Part shown: positions 10,448 to 22,885 of the stretch, one piece after another | Numbering within the stretch: position 1 is the stretch's first letter | How the letters are laid out: each line of letters starts with the position of its first letter | Origin: Oasisia sp. SBJ-2009 | Lineage: Eukaryota > Annelida > Polychaeta > Sabellida > Siboglinidae | Length of the DNA stretch: 64,000 nucleotides | Assembly: GCA_964017155.1 (NCBI GenBank) | Contig: OZ024864.1 | Span: 33,560,029-33,624,028, forward strand | Direction of reading: 5' to 3' | Notes under the pieces: generated by a model | What the model was told of the DNA's origin: nothing | The model's database searches: none | Seen by the model: the letters and a program-made list of their open reading frames with translations, nothing else | Made by a program: the position numbers and the translations under genes

Positions 10448-11312
10448 TCTCTGTCACTGCTATTGTCATCACTGCTGTTGTCTCTTACGTTGTTGCCATC
10501 ACTGCTGTTGTCTCTTACGTTGTTGTCATCACTGCTGTTGTCTCTTACGTTGTTGTCATCACTGCTGTTATCTCTTACGTTGTTGTCATCACTGCTGTTA
10601 TCTCTTATGTTGTTGTCATCACTGCTGTTATCTCTTACGTTGTTGCCATCACTGCTGTTGTCTCTTACGTTGTTGTCATCACTGCTGTTGTCTCTTACTT
10701 TGTTGTCATCACTGCTGTTATCTCTTATGTTGTTGTCATCACTGCTGTTGTCTCTTACGTTGTTGTCATCACTGCTGTTGTCTCTTACGTTGTTGTCATC
10801 ACTGCTGTTATCTCTTACGTTGTTGTCATCACTGCTGTTATCTCTTATGTTGTTGTCATCACTGCTGTTGTCTCTTACGTTGTTGTCATCACTGCTGTTG
10901 TCTCTTACGTTGTTGTCATCACTGCTGTTATCTCTTACGTTGTTGTCATCACTGCTGTTATCTCTTATGTTGTTGTCATCACTGCTGTTATCTCTTACGT
11001 TGTTGCCATCACTGCTGTTGTCTCTTACGTTGTTGTCATCACTGCTGTTGTCTCTTACTTTGTTGTCATCACTGCTGTTATCTCTTATGTTGTTGTCATC
11101 ACTGCTGTTGTCTCTTACTTTGTTGTCATCACTGCTGTTATCTCTTATGTTGTTGTCATCACTGCTGTTGTCTCTTACGTTGTTGTCATCACTGCTGTTG
11201 TCTCTTACGTTGTTGTCATCACTGCTGTTGTCTCTTGTGTAGTTGTCATCACTGCTGTTATCTCTTGTGTTGTTGTCATCACTGCTGTTATCTCTTGTGT
11301 TGTTGTCATCAT
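10448..11312 (+). repeat. 30-bp intronic minisatellite
   Basis: About 29 units, each built from ACTGCTGTTGTCTCTTACG and TTGTTGTCATC, start 52 bp after the exon-9 donor. Variants (GTTA for GTTG, TATG for TACG) alternate in blocks, suggesting larger duplications. The 30-bp period keeps two plus-strand frames open; the hydrophobic repeat peptides are artefacts. Confidence 0.95.
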
Positions 11313-11489
11313 TGGTGTTGACAGATCTATTTTCACGATATGCAAACCGAAATCAGTCAAGCAATTGATCGATCATTGAATTCTGAAACTGGAGGACCAA
11401 GCATTTAAACAAAAGGCTGTAGAATATTTGGAAACAGGGATAATAGGTGACTTTTTGAAGCAATGGGGGATTTTACATTGGGATATAGC

Positions 11490-12325
11490 CCAGACACCAT
11501 ATCAACATGTCACCCTATTACCAGACACCCCATCAGCCTGTCACCCTATTGCCCAGACATCCTATTATCCTGTCACCCTCTATCCCCGGACACCCTATCT
11601 CACTCACACCATATTTCATTGACACCCTATGTCACTCACACCCTATTTCACTCACACCCTATCTCACTCTCACCCTATCTCACTCACACCCTATCTCACT
11701 CACACCCTATTTCACTCACACCCTATCTCGCTCTCACCCTATCTCACTCTCACCCTATCTCACTCACACCCTATCTCACTCACCCCCTATCTCACTCACA
11801 CCCTATCTCACTCACACCCTATCTCACTCACACCCTATCTCGCTCTCACCCTATCTCGCTCTCACCCTATCTCACTCTCACCCTATCTCACTCACACCCT
11901 ATCTCGCTCTCACCCTATCTCCCTCTCACCCTATCTCACTCACACCCTATCTCGCTCTCACCCTATCTCGCTCTCACCCTATCACACTCTCACCCTATCT
12001 CGCTCTCACCCTATCTCGCTCTCACCCTATCTCGCTCTCACCCTATCTCGCTCTCACCCTATCTCACTCACACCCATCTCATTGTCACCCTATTTCACTC
12101 ACACCCTATCTCACTTTCACCCTATCTCGCTCTCACCCTATCTCATTGTCACCCTATTTCACTCACACCCTATCTCACTTTCACCCTATCTCACTCACAC
12201 CCTATCTCACTGTCACCCTATTTCACTCACACCCTATTTCACTCACACCTTATCTCACTCACACCCTATCTCGCTCTCACCTGATCTCACTCTCACCCTA
12301 TCTCACTCTCACCCTATTTCTGAGT
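11490..12325 (+). repeat. 16-bp pyrimidine-rich minisatellite before exon 10
   Basis: About 50 units of CTCACTCACACCCTAT and CTCGCTCTCACCCTAT end about 24 bp before the exon-10 acceptor. The C/T-rich units may serve as, or have grown from, the polypyrimidine tract. All three plus frames stay open for long stretches; none is a gene. Confidence 0.95.
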
Positions 12326-12348
12326 CACCCTATCGCCCGTGTGCCCAG

Positions 12349-12465
12349 GAGGTGACGGAGGGGATGCTGGAGCTGGAGCGATCCCGCATCAAGATGGCCA
12401 CGGAGCTGGAGCAGCTCCACGACCTACAGGAGCATCTGAGCGTGCTCAAACAAACCCTCGTCGTG
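12349..12465 (+). CDS. Coiled-coil gene exon 10
   Basis: The 117-bp exon follows GTGTGCCCAG and precedes GTAACT. It gives 39 codons in phase 0/0 (EVTEGMLELERSRIKMATEL and onward). The acceptor's pyrimidine tract merges with the 16-bp array. Confidence 0.9.
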
Positions 12466-13324
12466 GTAACTCTCTCGCATGTGTGCACGTGTCGTCACGC
12501 ATCGTCACGCTTCGTCACGCTTGTGTTTCTGTCTTTTTCTTCAGATTTGTAGCACTTTTAAAGCGACATGGTCCGTTCGTGGTGCACCTGGCTGGGTGTG
12601 GCGTTAGTGGCGTCAACTTGTGTTCACGTGATACTGCATCACGTTATCATGCATTTCCTGGTCTCTTAGCCTCGCCTACATTAGTTTCGAAAACGCCTCG
12701 TGGTCGATGTGTAAACAGAGTTAAGCACCCCTTACTGCGTCTATTTTCAACTCCTAAATGATACATGAAAACATATTTTGACTGTCTTTATGCTATAATA
12801 GGTATAATTTATACTGTACAACATGATTTTGCAATAAAAATAAAAAGCCACAAATGGACCATGTCGCTTTAAATTATTATTTCCCAGCGATGAAGAAAAA
12901 TGTCATCGAAATTTAATTTTTTTATTTTATTGAAAACTTGGTTTATTCTCCTTGTTAAAATAATAATATTAATAATGGCTTGATGCAAGAAATACCAGAA
13001 GCTACCACCATTGCTAAACATTACTTGGTTTTATTAAGTGAACACTATATGTTTTCTGTGGCAAGGTTCATGGGGATCTCGTTTCCTGTTCAGATCCCAA
13101 CTGTTGGACCTGGCTGAGATCTATTTCTTTTGAATCATATAAGATTGTTGATGTGGTCACTATGTCCACTCAAGCGGTCAGTCATCCATTGTCACAATGG
13201 CCACTAAGTCAGAACCTCGGGAGTGAATCACTAAGAGTGAAACCTTGAGAGTGAAACATGTTAATGGAATGTCTTTGTGAACTTACAACATGAACCGATC
13301 AATGACTGGTGAGTTCTGTTTCAG
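12466..13324 (+). other. Intron without recognised element
   Basis: A short CGTCACGCATCGTCACGC repeat lies near 12493-12520; the rest is AT-rich unique-looking sequence. No gene seen. Confidence 0.6.
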
Positions 13325-13414
13325 ATCCGGAGTGGCGTCAACACCCCAGTGCCACAGGACGCAACGGCAAAGGGAAACACTAACTACTTTGAAGAACAAC
13401 AATACCAGCTGAAG
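13325..13414 (+). CDS. Coiled-coil gene exon 11
   Basis: The 90-bp exon lies between TTCTGTTTCAG and GTGACT and gives 30 codons in phase 0/0 (IRSGVNTPVPQDATAKGNTN, then YFEEQQYQLK). Pro, Thr and Gly suggest a break between coiled coils. It shares a 19-base match with the exon at 29635. Confidence 0.85.
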
Positions 13415-13724
13415 GTGACTAGTTCTGTCAACGTCTCAGAGATGTCACTGACACAATGTTGCAACATTTGGGTAGAGACATATGTGAAGTGGTCAACTGG
13501 AACATTGGCAACTTTCCTGAAACAACTCAAAACTTATCTATTTCGTTTGTATTAAATACCTTGATGGCACTGGTTTATATTTCATAGCATTGACTGGTTT
13601 TAAATTGTTCTGTTTGAAACTGTATTTTTACACCCTAATTTTATTTATTTATCTTAGCGTATTTATTATTTATTTATCTTAGCTTACTTAATTATTTATC
13701 TCAGTTTATTTATTTATTACAAGT

Positions 13725-13935
13725 GTGTCTGTAACACAAGTGTGTCTGTAACACTAGTGTGTCTGTAACACCTGTGTCTGTAACACATGGGTGTCTGTAA
13801 CACAAGGGTCTTGTGTCTGTGTCTGTAGCACAAGGGTATGTCTGTAACATGATTATCTTTAACACACACAGGAGTGGGTGTTACACAAAAGTGTGTATGT
13901 ACCGGTGTTACATCTGTAACACTGTAACGTAAGTG
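13725..13935 (+). repeat. About 17-bp minisatellite before exon 12
   Basis: Degenerate tandem copies of GTGTGTCTGTAACACAA end about 10 bp before the exon-12 acceptor. Confidence 0.85.
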
Positions 13936-13945
13936 TTTGCTACAG

Positions 13946-14050
13946 CTTGAGCAGAAGATGAGTCGTCACGCTGAGGTGATGGAGAGTCGGAGACAGGTGT
14001 CACATGACAGCATCCAGCAGCTACAACGGAAGCTGGATAACCTTGAACAG
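13946..14050 (+). CDS. Coiled-coil gene exon 12
   Basis: The 105-bp exon lies between TTTGCTACAG and GTGACC and gives 35 codons in phase 0/0 (LEQKMSRHAEVMESRRQVSH and onward), coiled-coil in character. Confidence 0.9.
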
Positions 14051-14299
14051 GTGACCTTCACTTGACCTTCAGTGCTTTACACATCCTTTCCCTTGTTCCG
14101 TCCCACAAAGATGGTTTCCTCATCAGTTATGCCACGTTCGGTTTTATTTTTCTCTAAGCTCTCAAATCATAGGGCCAATTGTTTTCATTTAACCCATTAG
14201 CACTCAGCCAATTTTAACGGGAAGCCTGTGCCTCATCAAATATTTGACATAGATGTTTAAAATATTGCTTTTCCCATTTTCTTTGCTCCAATGCCTTTA

Positions 14300-14512
14300 T
14301 TATTATACATCTTAAAAGCAGTGTTTAATATAATTCATTTATATAATTTACATACAAAGATTTGTGAGTTAGTATGATTTATATTAATTTATATAATTTA
14401 CATTTTTATTTATTAATATACATTAATTTTAGTATTTTTCTTGTGCAGCGCATCGATCTGCCATGCGGGAATTAGCGCTATATAAAAACTGTATTATTAT
14501 TATTATTATTCA
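14300..14512 (+). mobile_element. LINE 3' tail, truncated copy 2
   Basis: About 210 bp match the last part of the tail that follows the RT at 48602, ending in GCGGGAATTAGCGCTATAT, A-run and (ATT)n at 14494-14509. It is a 5'-truncated copy inserted in the intron after exon 12. The rest of that intron (14513-15265) shows no recognised element. Confidence 0.8.
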
Positions 14513-15265
14513 ATTCTCGCAATTGCATGTTTTATGCATGTTGTAGATAATAAACGTACCTACACACTAGTGTCAAAACTGGTGTTGTAACTTTAAGATA
14601 TGTTGACCATTTCTTGATTGACATTAAGACATTTTGAATTTTTTTGTAAAAAAATACTTTATTGCGGTGTAATTGTTTTATGCTTGGCTTTTTACTTCTA
14701 CAACTTGTGTTTATTTAAAAGACCATTAAATTATCTACACACTGATATATAATTTGTTATAATATGTTACACTTTTTAGCAGTATACGTGGCCAATTTCC
14801 TGGATGGAGGGCATTTTAAAATGTCAAAAACAAAAAAAAGGTTGTTATCACATTTTCAAAAATGCAGTAAATATTTTTTGAAAACGGAAATATCCAAAAT
14901 AGCCACAAATTAATGTTCTATGTCTAGATAGGTGTCGCATTTATTGCTTCTCTTAATCACTAGATGGAACCACGTAAACCAAATTCAAACGGTGTGCTGT
15001 ATTCGCTGGCCGGCTATGGCCAACCTGAGGAGATTCGGGGTGACCGTCAATGCCCGACTTGACTGCCAATCGGTTAATGTTTCATGGAGCATTATTTGGG
15101 GTGGCTGTGTATTTGATTGTCTTCTTGGTAATTGTTTTTAATGCAAAACTGTTACATTTGCTTTAAGCTGACGTATGAGAGTCAAATTTTTGGTGTTTCA
15201 ACAGCTGGACGACACTGTGTTCATAATCGACACAGTTGTTGCTATATGACATTGTTTCTCGACAG

Positions 15266-15367
15266 GTTCTATGCCAAGGTGATTCACATCGACCTACTAC
15301 GCCATCTAGTGATGTCCTGTTGAACCGCTCCCGAACTCCGACTCCGGCGGGAGAGTTTGATATGCAG
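15266..15367 (+). CDS. Coiled-coil gene exon 13 (Ser/Thr-Pro linker)
   Basis: The 102-bp exon lies between TTTCTCGACAG and GTAAGG and gives 34 codons in phase 0/0 (VLCQGDSHRPTTPSSDVLLN, then RSRTPTPAGEFDMQ). TTPSS and RTPTP are proline-directed phosphorylation-type motifs. Two acceptors fit its phase: the nearby terminal exon at 16247 and the exon at 28369, 13 kb away. Confidence 0.85.
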
Positions 15368-15867
15368 GTAAGGGAGTGATGCTGACAGCTTGTTGTGCTG
15401 ACAAGCTGACAGCTTGTGATGACATCTTAGCATGGTATTCTGGGGCGTAATAGTGCAGTGGTGCAGAGGTGGACTCGATTGTAATCTATTTTGCTTTCAC
15501 CTCGTGTTCAGTTATTTTTACAGAAAAGCAAATCTACAAAGTATTCATTACCACATGCAAGCTTGTGTCTGTGATTTTAAAGTGTAGCTTTGATAAAATC
15601 AATTGAAAAACTGCTTATTTATTTAATTGCTGCAGAATATTCAATTCAAATATTCTTGCATCACGACGTGATTGTCCTATTTCCTGTTGTTGGCTTCCTT
15701 ATTCTCTCAAAAACCCGGAACACTTTAGAGCATTAAATCACTGACATATATTAAATAAATTTATTTAGATTACATATTTATATTTGGACACCAAAAAAAT
15801 TGGATTTAATCAAGGAAGCCACTTTAATCCGTTCATACACTATGAACTAGAAACACGATTTGTGATG

Positions 15868-16110
15868 TGAAATAATAATATTTATTTTGTATAGTTCTAT
15901 ATCCACAGCAATTTAGTACTTAACATAAAATATAATACGAAATAAGAAAACATGTAACTATAAAAATACATAATTTAATGACATTCGTTTATAATAACAA
16001 ATTATAGTGCAAAATAAATACATAAAAGCAGTTCATTCAGTTATTACACTTAGAAATTAATTAATTAATTAAAACTAAATATTTAATAAATTACAGCAAA
16101 AATGCTTCCG
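15868..16110 (+). repeat. Dispersed repeat family D, partial copy
   Basis: The sequence from TATTTATTTTGTATAGTTCT to ATTACAGCAAAAATGCTTC parallels 37090-37320. It is AT-rich and diverged, and lacks the 5' half seen at 35417 and 36883. Confidence 0.55.
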
Positions 16111-16246
16111 TGAATTAAATAAGCATCTTTACAGATGCCTTAGAAGATCAAAGTAAAGTTTTAGAAGTGAAAATAGTTGGCATAGCGTTCCAAACAGATG
16201 CCATGATGACCTCTTGTCTGATTCGCTACCCTTCTGTGGTCAACAG

Positions 16247-16411
16247 GACACAGACAGACTGACCAGTGAGGGGGCGTATCCAAGTGAGGGGGCATATCCA
16301 AGTGAGGGGGCATATCCAAAGCGAGCGTACTCACCGAATCGTCACAGCAGTCGGAGGCTGCACCCAGCCGGGAGTGCATCAAACATTGCTGAAAAGGGTC
16401 CATCGTCGTGA
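16247..16411 (+). CDS. Probable alternative last exon of the coiled-coil gene
   Basis: After acceptor CTGTGGTCAACAG the frame is open for 54 codons and ends in TGA at 16409-16411. Entry is phase 0, matching exon 13. The peptide has three SEGAYP repeats from an 18-bp tandem repeat, then a basic Ser/Arg-rich tail (PKRAYSPNRHSSRRLHPAG). If used, it gives a short isoform ending before the proline-rich part. It could instead be the real end of one gene, with 28369 onward a separate gene. Confidence 0.6.
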   Translation, partial: DTDRLTSEGAYPSEGAYPSEGAYPKRAYSPNRHSSRRLHPAGSASNIAEKGPSS

Positions 16412-17577
16412 ATCAACAACCAAGTTGGTCATGTGGACGGAAGTAGATGGCATCTCTCACCAAGTTTACTGTTTCAGCAGAAGGGCTGAATCGCATCGGG
16501 TAAATTTAAGAACATCGGCCGAATGCCGTATTAATCATGTGAATTACATGTAAATGAAATAGCTTAAAACTAGTTAGTTTTCGTGTCTGTACCTGATACA
16601 TTATGACCAATATGTTGCCAAGAAGTGCCACTGGTCTATGCAAACTGATGTAAATTACAAGTTTTGATTATGAATTTATTCTGAAAAAAATTGCATAATT
16701 CCAGAGGTATATGCCGGGGAGGGGCCATTGAGACTGAGGGTCTGTACTGTGATCTTTTGTGATGGACCTACTGTTTCTTTGAATATTCAAAAGTGAGTCT
16801 ACAAATGGAACTCTGACCCTCAACCAAAGCTGTGTAGCACCAACAGAATACATTGAATGTAGTATTGTGTATTTCCACTGATAGTATTGTATACTGATAG
16901 TATTATATATACTTCCGCTGACAGTATTCTATACTTCCACTGATAGTGTTGCATACTTCCACTAATAGTATTGTATACTTCCACATCATTTTTATTTATA
17001 TTTTATATTTTACATAACTGTGCATGCGAGACAAACTGTTTTATAGAAGCTCAACTTATTTATCATCAGGATCAGTGCAGCAGTATTTTAGTATACATTT
17101 TAATTTCTGACTCTTTAATGTGGTAAAATGTATGAACGACTACCATCTTTATGATGGTATCACTTTTTCATTCACTAGTTTATTATTTATTGCTTAGTTT
17201 ATTATATGCTTTGTATACGTCATAAGTTTATGATAAAGCTTGGTACACTGTATACATTATAACTTGCATGCTTTTATAATTGTGATGTTGTTTTGATTTC
17301 TTGTAACACAATTGTTATGATCAGTCATATGTAGTAATTTTATTTTAAATGTTAAGGTAACCATTATTTGTTTCAATTTCTGTCCATCTTGCTTCATTGT
17401 ATAGTATGCATCTACCTACATGTTATTGTTATATACAAATATTGCGTGTTCTCATGGCATACATTTTATTAGTTTATATGATGTGAACTTTTACAACAAA
17501 CTATACATGTCATGAGGATAAGATTGTTTGTTTGTCCATCGGTTGTTGCCACTGTGGCAAATGTCTTGTTAAATAAA
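16412..17577 (+). terminator. Candidate 3' UTR with poly(A) signal
   Basis: About 1.15 kb of AT-rich sequence without exons follows the stop at 16411. AATAAA lies at about 17572-17577, followed within 40 bp by GT/T-rich sequence. This supports a transcript end here but is weak evidence on its own. Confidence 0.45.
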
Positions 17578-17954
17578 TTATCAGATATATCGAAGTGCAA
17601 GAGTTAGTGGTTATTTCTTTCCTGGTCCAGCTTTACATATGTGTAACTGATATATTAGGGGAGTGGCAGATCTCTCTAACATATCGATTTTTACACCACC
17701 CCCACACACACTTAAATTTTACATAATTAGAAAGCCCTGCATCTCCCCGTTACGATTATTCCTGTCATAGAGTTGCGAACTGGTGTAGTTTGCATTAATC
17801 CAAGGTCACCATCAATCAATCGATTTTAGAAATTGGGCACTTCTGAAAACTTCTTGAACTTCTGCTATTTTATCCTTAATATCAATTTATGTTAACAAAT
17901 GCAGAATGCTAATGCCTATCTGTGCACAATATGTGTATGTGCCAGGGGTTGAGT

Positions 17955-18545
17955 AGTGACTAGTAATATAGGTTTTTGTGTAAAAGTACAACATTAATGT
18001 GTGTTGAACCCATAAAAACGATTACTTAATAAACATGACCTCCTGTTGCTATGTTCCATTCCCAAGGCAATCTAGATCCCAAAAATAAATGTATGGCTAG
18101 AAGAATGAGTGGGCGTAGTGAAGTAAGAATTATACAAATGTCGGTTTTATATAAAGGTGGAATGGATTTCAGAATGTATGGTCATGGTTTCATTTATATG
18201 GATTTTTCTTATTTATATGTTACAGAGCAACTAAGAAATTAGATCAACCGTAACATATTACTATAAAGTTTCATATTTATTCTCTAACCTCTCTGCTGTG
18301 AACGTTCAAATGTTATTTACACAAAAACAATTCCACTCCCTTGGAAAAAAGATTCAAATTTACTGAAACATAATTGTCAAAACATTTCATCAATGGCAAA
18401 CATTACTTTGTTGATACAGTTCATTAAACGCGTACAACATTGCAACACTGGGATATGGGCCTTAGTTACCCCTTGACTTCTTAATATCATTACTGCAGTC
18501 CTCAACATATTCTAAGCTGATCTCTACAAGAGTTATGATTGTTGT
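17955..18545 (+). repeat. Dispersed repeat family C, copy 1
   Basis: Near-identical sequence recurs at 24967-25395 (+) and, reversed and more diverged, at 33215-33705. Shared blocks include TAGTAATATAGGTTTTTGTG, GGTGGAATGGATTTCAGAAT and AAATTAGATCAACCGTAACA. No RT, transposase or TIR was recognised, so class is unknown. Only short open frames (about 60 codons) are present. Confidence 0.85.
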
Positions 18546-18637
18546 ATTTAACTTGATGACTTGGCAGAACTCTGACGTTGTATATTAATCCCTCTTTGTT
18601 TGGCAACATTTATCAAGACGAAGTTCATATTCCTGCC

Positions 18638-18648
18638 TACACAAACAC

Positions 18649-18683
<35 letters not shown>

Positions 18684-18905
18684 CACACACTCACTCACAC
18701 CACACACCACACACACACACACACGCACACACACCACACACACACAAACACACCCACACACCCACACAATCACACACACACACACACACACACACACTCT
18801 CTCACTCTCACACACAAACACCACACACCACACACACACACACACCCACACACCCACCCACACACCCACCCACACACCCACACAATCACACACACACACA
18901 CATAC
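18638..18905 (+). repeat. (CA)n compound microsatellite
   Basis: Long CA-rich run with CCACAC and CACCCACA interruptions. Open frames here (Thr-His on +, Cys-Val on -) are artefacts. Confidence 0.95.
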
Positions 18906-19494
18906 ACATTATAAGTTTGACTACAGTTAATACATTTCTAAGATATCACAAAACCACCTGAACTGATGAAATGGAATCAATGTGTGTGCACACAACATGT
19001 AGTGTTTGCATAAAGAACACCAGCAGGGTATGAACCTACCACACACAACACTGAACCGATATTACCCTAAACTGTACAAGTAAAAACAATTGGTTTAGAG
19101 AAATATTTAGCAGTGCTTTTGCATTAAAACACAGTATTCTGACTGCAATCAGTCACAACTGTATTATGACACAACTGTATTATTAGAAAATTAATATACA
19201 GGTACATGAACTGACAGGAATACATAATAATTAGTACACGATCTGTAAAAGCATGCACCAACTCATTTTTATGGACAAGACTGCTAGTTGTGGTTTTGAA
19301 CTCTTCATATCACGTCATTATAGCTGCCCAACACCTAATTTCAAAGATTGTTTTTGCCAGAAAAATTACAAAACGAGTATAACTGTTTCCTACAAGCATG
19401 AGTTATGATTATTAAACCAGAACATGTAGCATCGTCTAACACTATACAAAATGTCCTCTAGTTCGTTATCTTCAATAAAATACTCGCTAGGTGT
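18906..19494. other. Intergenic or intronic sequence, nothing recognised
   Basis: AT-rich sequence without exon, repeat or RNA gene that I can support. Confidence 0.5.
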
Positions 19495-19615
19495 GCGGGG
19501 TGTGTGTGTGCGGGCGTGTGTGTGCGGCCGCGTGTGTGTGTGTGTCTGTGTGTGTGTGTCTGTGTGTGTCTGTGTGGTGTGTGGGGTGTGTGAGTCCGTG
19601 TGGTGTGTGTGTGTA
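19495..19615 (+). repeat. (GT)n microsatellite
   Basis: GT-rich run with GCGG, TCTG and GGGG interruptions. Confidence 0.95.
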
Positions 19616-22493
19616 ATAATGAATAATGTATGTATAATCCTACATTATATATAATAAAAAGAAAATTATGCAAGTTCAAAGTATGTTCGACATTTTTGTT
19701 ATGTGTATTTAATAGTTGTTTTGTTGATGCAGGTGTTATGTACACGTATGAAAGGTTGGTAATGTACACGATTATACTGACTGGGTATTTGTATTAACTG
19801 TGTTTCTTAATTATTAAGAAACAATATTAATAATAATAATGAATATCTCAAAGAAAAGATTATAACCAAAGGTTATTCTAGGTAATATTATACCTGTGTA
19901 AACTTATGCAAACTCATTTTTAAAGGTATCTTCACAATGAATGATCGCAGTTATTTATTCATACATTCAATGTACTATTATTAATATACCATAGTTATAT
20001 TTATTTACTTGTTGATGACTAAAGACAATGTAGTTTATTTTGTATAGTAGAAATGATTGTATCTTAAAAATTTACTATCAATAAAATATTGATGATTTTA
20101 TGCATGGTATTAATTCTTTTACAATTATAATTCCAGCCAAAACAGTTATTTGGATAAGCGCGATATACGAAAAGTATAATAATTATTACTATAGAATGAA
20201 AAAATCATGAAATATATCAACAGATATTAAAATAAATATTTTTTAATACAACATAATATAATTCCAACATATAATTAGGTACGTCCCCTTGTAGTTACAT
20301 ACAAGGCGACGTATACTTAGGCGTGGACGTTCCACATTTGAAATGTAAGAGAGTTCAAGCATTTTTATATCTTTCAATAATATTTACGTACGTACAACAA
20401 ATTAACTAAAGCTTACCGTGAGGCTGAGTTGTGTACGATTAAAGCTGTTAAAACATTTACAATATACATTAAAATAAGTCAATGTGCTGTTGCGGGTATA
20501 ACTGTTTCCTACAAGAAACAAACTTTGAAAAACAAAAGAGAGGGAATGAGGAAGTGGGAGACACTGGGTATATAGCCTGTAGTACAATCTAATGTAACTA
20601 GTTCGGCCAGGGGTACCTCATCGGTTGCTCCTCATAACGTTCCCTGGCACGGTTGGTCACAATCCTTACTCCCTCACAACTGACCGACATCCGCCGGAAG
20701 TGTTCCTATGGGAGGGAAATTACCTGGCCCAAACCCCGGTTCGCCGCACCGGTTGTGACCTCCATAGGATGAGCGTCACTGGTAACCCCTTCCGCCACGT
20801 GCGGTCGGAACACTCAGTTGCACAAGGTAGCCATTTTGTTTGCTTATAAACCCATGCCGAGCCTTAGCTGGTGAAATTGTGGTGTCAACTTGTAAAACAC
20901 GTAAGCTGATATATCTGACGTTATTTATTTTGTAGCATTACATTACAACTTCGCTTATATGTCATGCTATATCATATCATACATAAAACATGTTAACATG
21001 CATAACTATAATTATTAATGTAGACTTAACCAGATTCATGGTTCTATAGCGGAAGTTGGGCAACAATATGGCGTCGCCGACATTTCCTCCTTCATAAAAT
21101 TAAATAAGGCATTATTTTTAAACGCAGATACATAATACAGTACACCCTACAGTGAATAATATAACTCGCCTTGGTATACGAGAATTCATAACTTAAAATA
21201 ATAAACACAGGTGGATTAAAACATTATTAGTTATTTTCTTTGATAAATAAATACAATGCTTACCTACGATTTACATCGACGCAAATCAGCAAGTGGATCC
21301 ATTCATTACATATAAACTATGTTGCCAAGTAATGTTTTGATTACTGAGAAATGTATTATCTGTATAATTATATTCACAGTAGAACGATGCTAACAGTTAT
21401 GCATAATGATGATAATGTTTGTCTTCCGTAATGCCTTGCTGGTTTGACTATGCATGTTAGCGATACAGAATGTCGACACTGCATGTACTACATGGCAACT
21501 AATGTAATGTACTACCAACAGTTGCCGTTCTAAAACAACATTACACACATGGCCTACCTTAAAGCAATTGTCTGTAGCAGTCGTCGCTCTCTTTTTGGCG
21601 TCTAATTGTATATCCCAATGTTTGATGACTCCCCAAACTGCAACATGTGCAGCTCATTCGAGACCAACTGTCAAACCACATAGAGCGTCAAATATATATC
21701 GTTTGCTGAATATCATACGATACGCTGCACCCGACCCTAAACGAAGCATCCGTAAACACGTGAAGTTGGTCTTGTACTGAAAACCGGGAGAACTGCATTT
21801 CGACTACAACTGCACTTAAAATTCGACAAATCCATGCTTTCGATCGAACGCTTAAGGCATTTGTTTGTAGCAACTGCCATGTTCAACGCGATAGATACAT
21901 ACATATACATTGTCAATTAGTGCGTTCTTGAGCGGGACCAAGAACATACCATTGTCGGAGGCCGCACGTCAGTCTAAGAATGTCCACGGCAGTGAAACAT
22001 TGCATTGTCTGTGTTAAACTGACAATGACACATGACAGGTATTACACACGGGCAAATCAAGTTTGCCTTGAATGGCACAAGTAGCTTCGCTGTTCTTGTC
22101 GAATGTGCAAATACCCATGACCGTACCGAATTGCGGCTTAATTAGAATGACGGGAGGGTTGAAAAGGATTGGTTGATGAAAGTATGGAGGAAGACAGGTG
22201 TAGAGGGACAGTGAGAAGGGAAATAGTAGAGGATAAAGAAAGTGAGGGAGTGGGAGAGGGAGACGGCGAAGGGCCGCCAAGCAGGGAGGAAGGGAGAAAA
22301 TGTTGAGTATTTTTAAAAGGATGGGATGGGGAGAGGTAAATCAGAAGAGAGACAGACAAAGAGAGAAAAACAACCTCACAAACTTGTTCACTCTGACACA
22401 TTGTGCATCAGAACGAAAACGGATTGCAGCGCTACTCATTTGTGCATTTCTTTCATCTATTTGCTAAAAATGGACACTGAACGGTTTAAATAT
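19616..22493. other. Nothing firmly recognised
   Basis: Mostly AT-rich. A short hairpin (ACGTCCCCTTGTA facing TACAAGGCGACGT) lies at about 20281-20312. Short open frames at 20625-20849 and 21568-21780 have no splice context or recognisable similarity. A GA-rich stretch lies at about 22180-22370. Confidence 0.5.
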
Positions 22494-22788
22494 TAATAAT
22501 ACAGTTTTTATATAGCGCTAATTCCCACATGACTGATCGTTGCTCTGCACAAGAAATATACTAAATGTATATTAATAAATAGAAATGTAAATTATATAAA
22601 TTTATATAAATTATATTAATTTTTTGGTTTTTAGATGTACTAGTAAACCATTGTATGTAAATTATATAAATAAATTTAAAATAAATTAAACACTGTTTTT
22701 AAGATGAATACTACTAAAACTAGATACGTAAATTATATAAATTAATATAGAATTAAAACCTTTACTAAAACTGTGTACGTAAATGTAT

Positions 22789-22835
<47 letters not shown>

Positions 22836-22885
22836 TAATCTAAAACATAAACACTGATTAAAACGTGTATGGCACTAAAATGAAA
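22494..22885 (-). mobile_element. LINE 3' tail, truncated copy 3 (reversed)
   Basis: On the minus strand this matches the tail at 48640-48992, starting near TTTTAATCAGTGTTTATGTT and ending in the shared AGCGCTATATAAAAACTGTA and (ATT)n terminus. It contains an (AT)n run at about 22785-22832. Confidence 0.8.

Noticed and set aside
8892..10472. Open frames of over 400 codons on both strands
   Set aside because: They are produced by an 18-bp repeat, whose period is a multiple of three. The peptides are monotonous and several frames are open at once.
10396..11379. Hydrophobic repeat protein of 327 codons
   Set aside because: It is a product of the 30-bp intronic array. A second frame is equally open and it starts in the intron after exon 9.
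11463..12552. Three overlapping plus-strand frames of 270-300 codons
   Set aside because: All lie in the 16-bp array; none has splice support except exon 10 at the end.
20625..20849. Open frame of 74 codons in a GC-richer patch
   Set aside because: No similarity recognised and no promoter or splice evidence.
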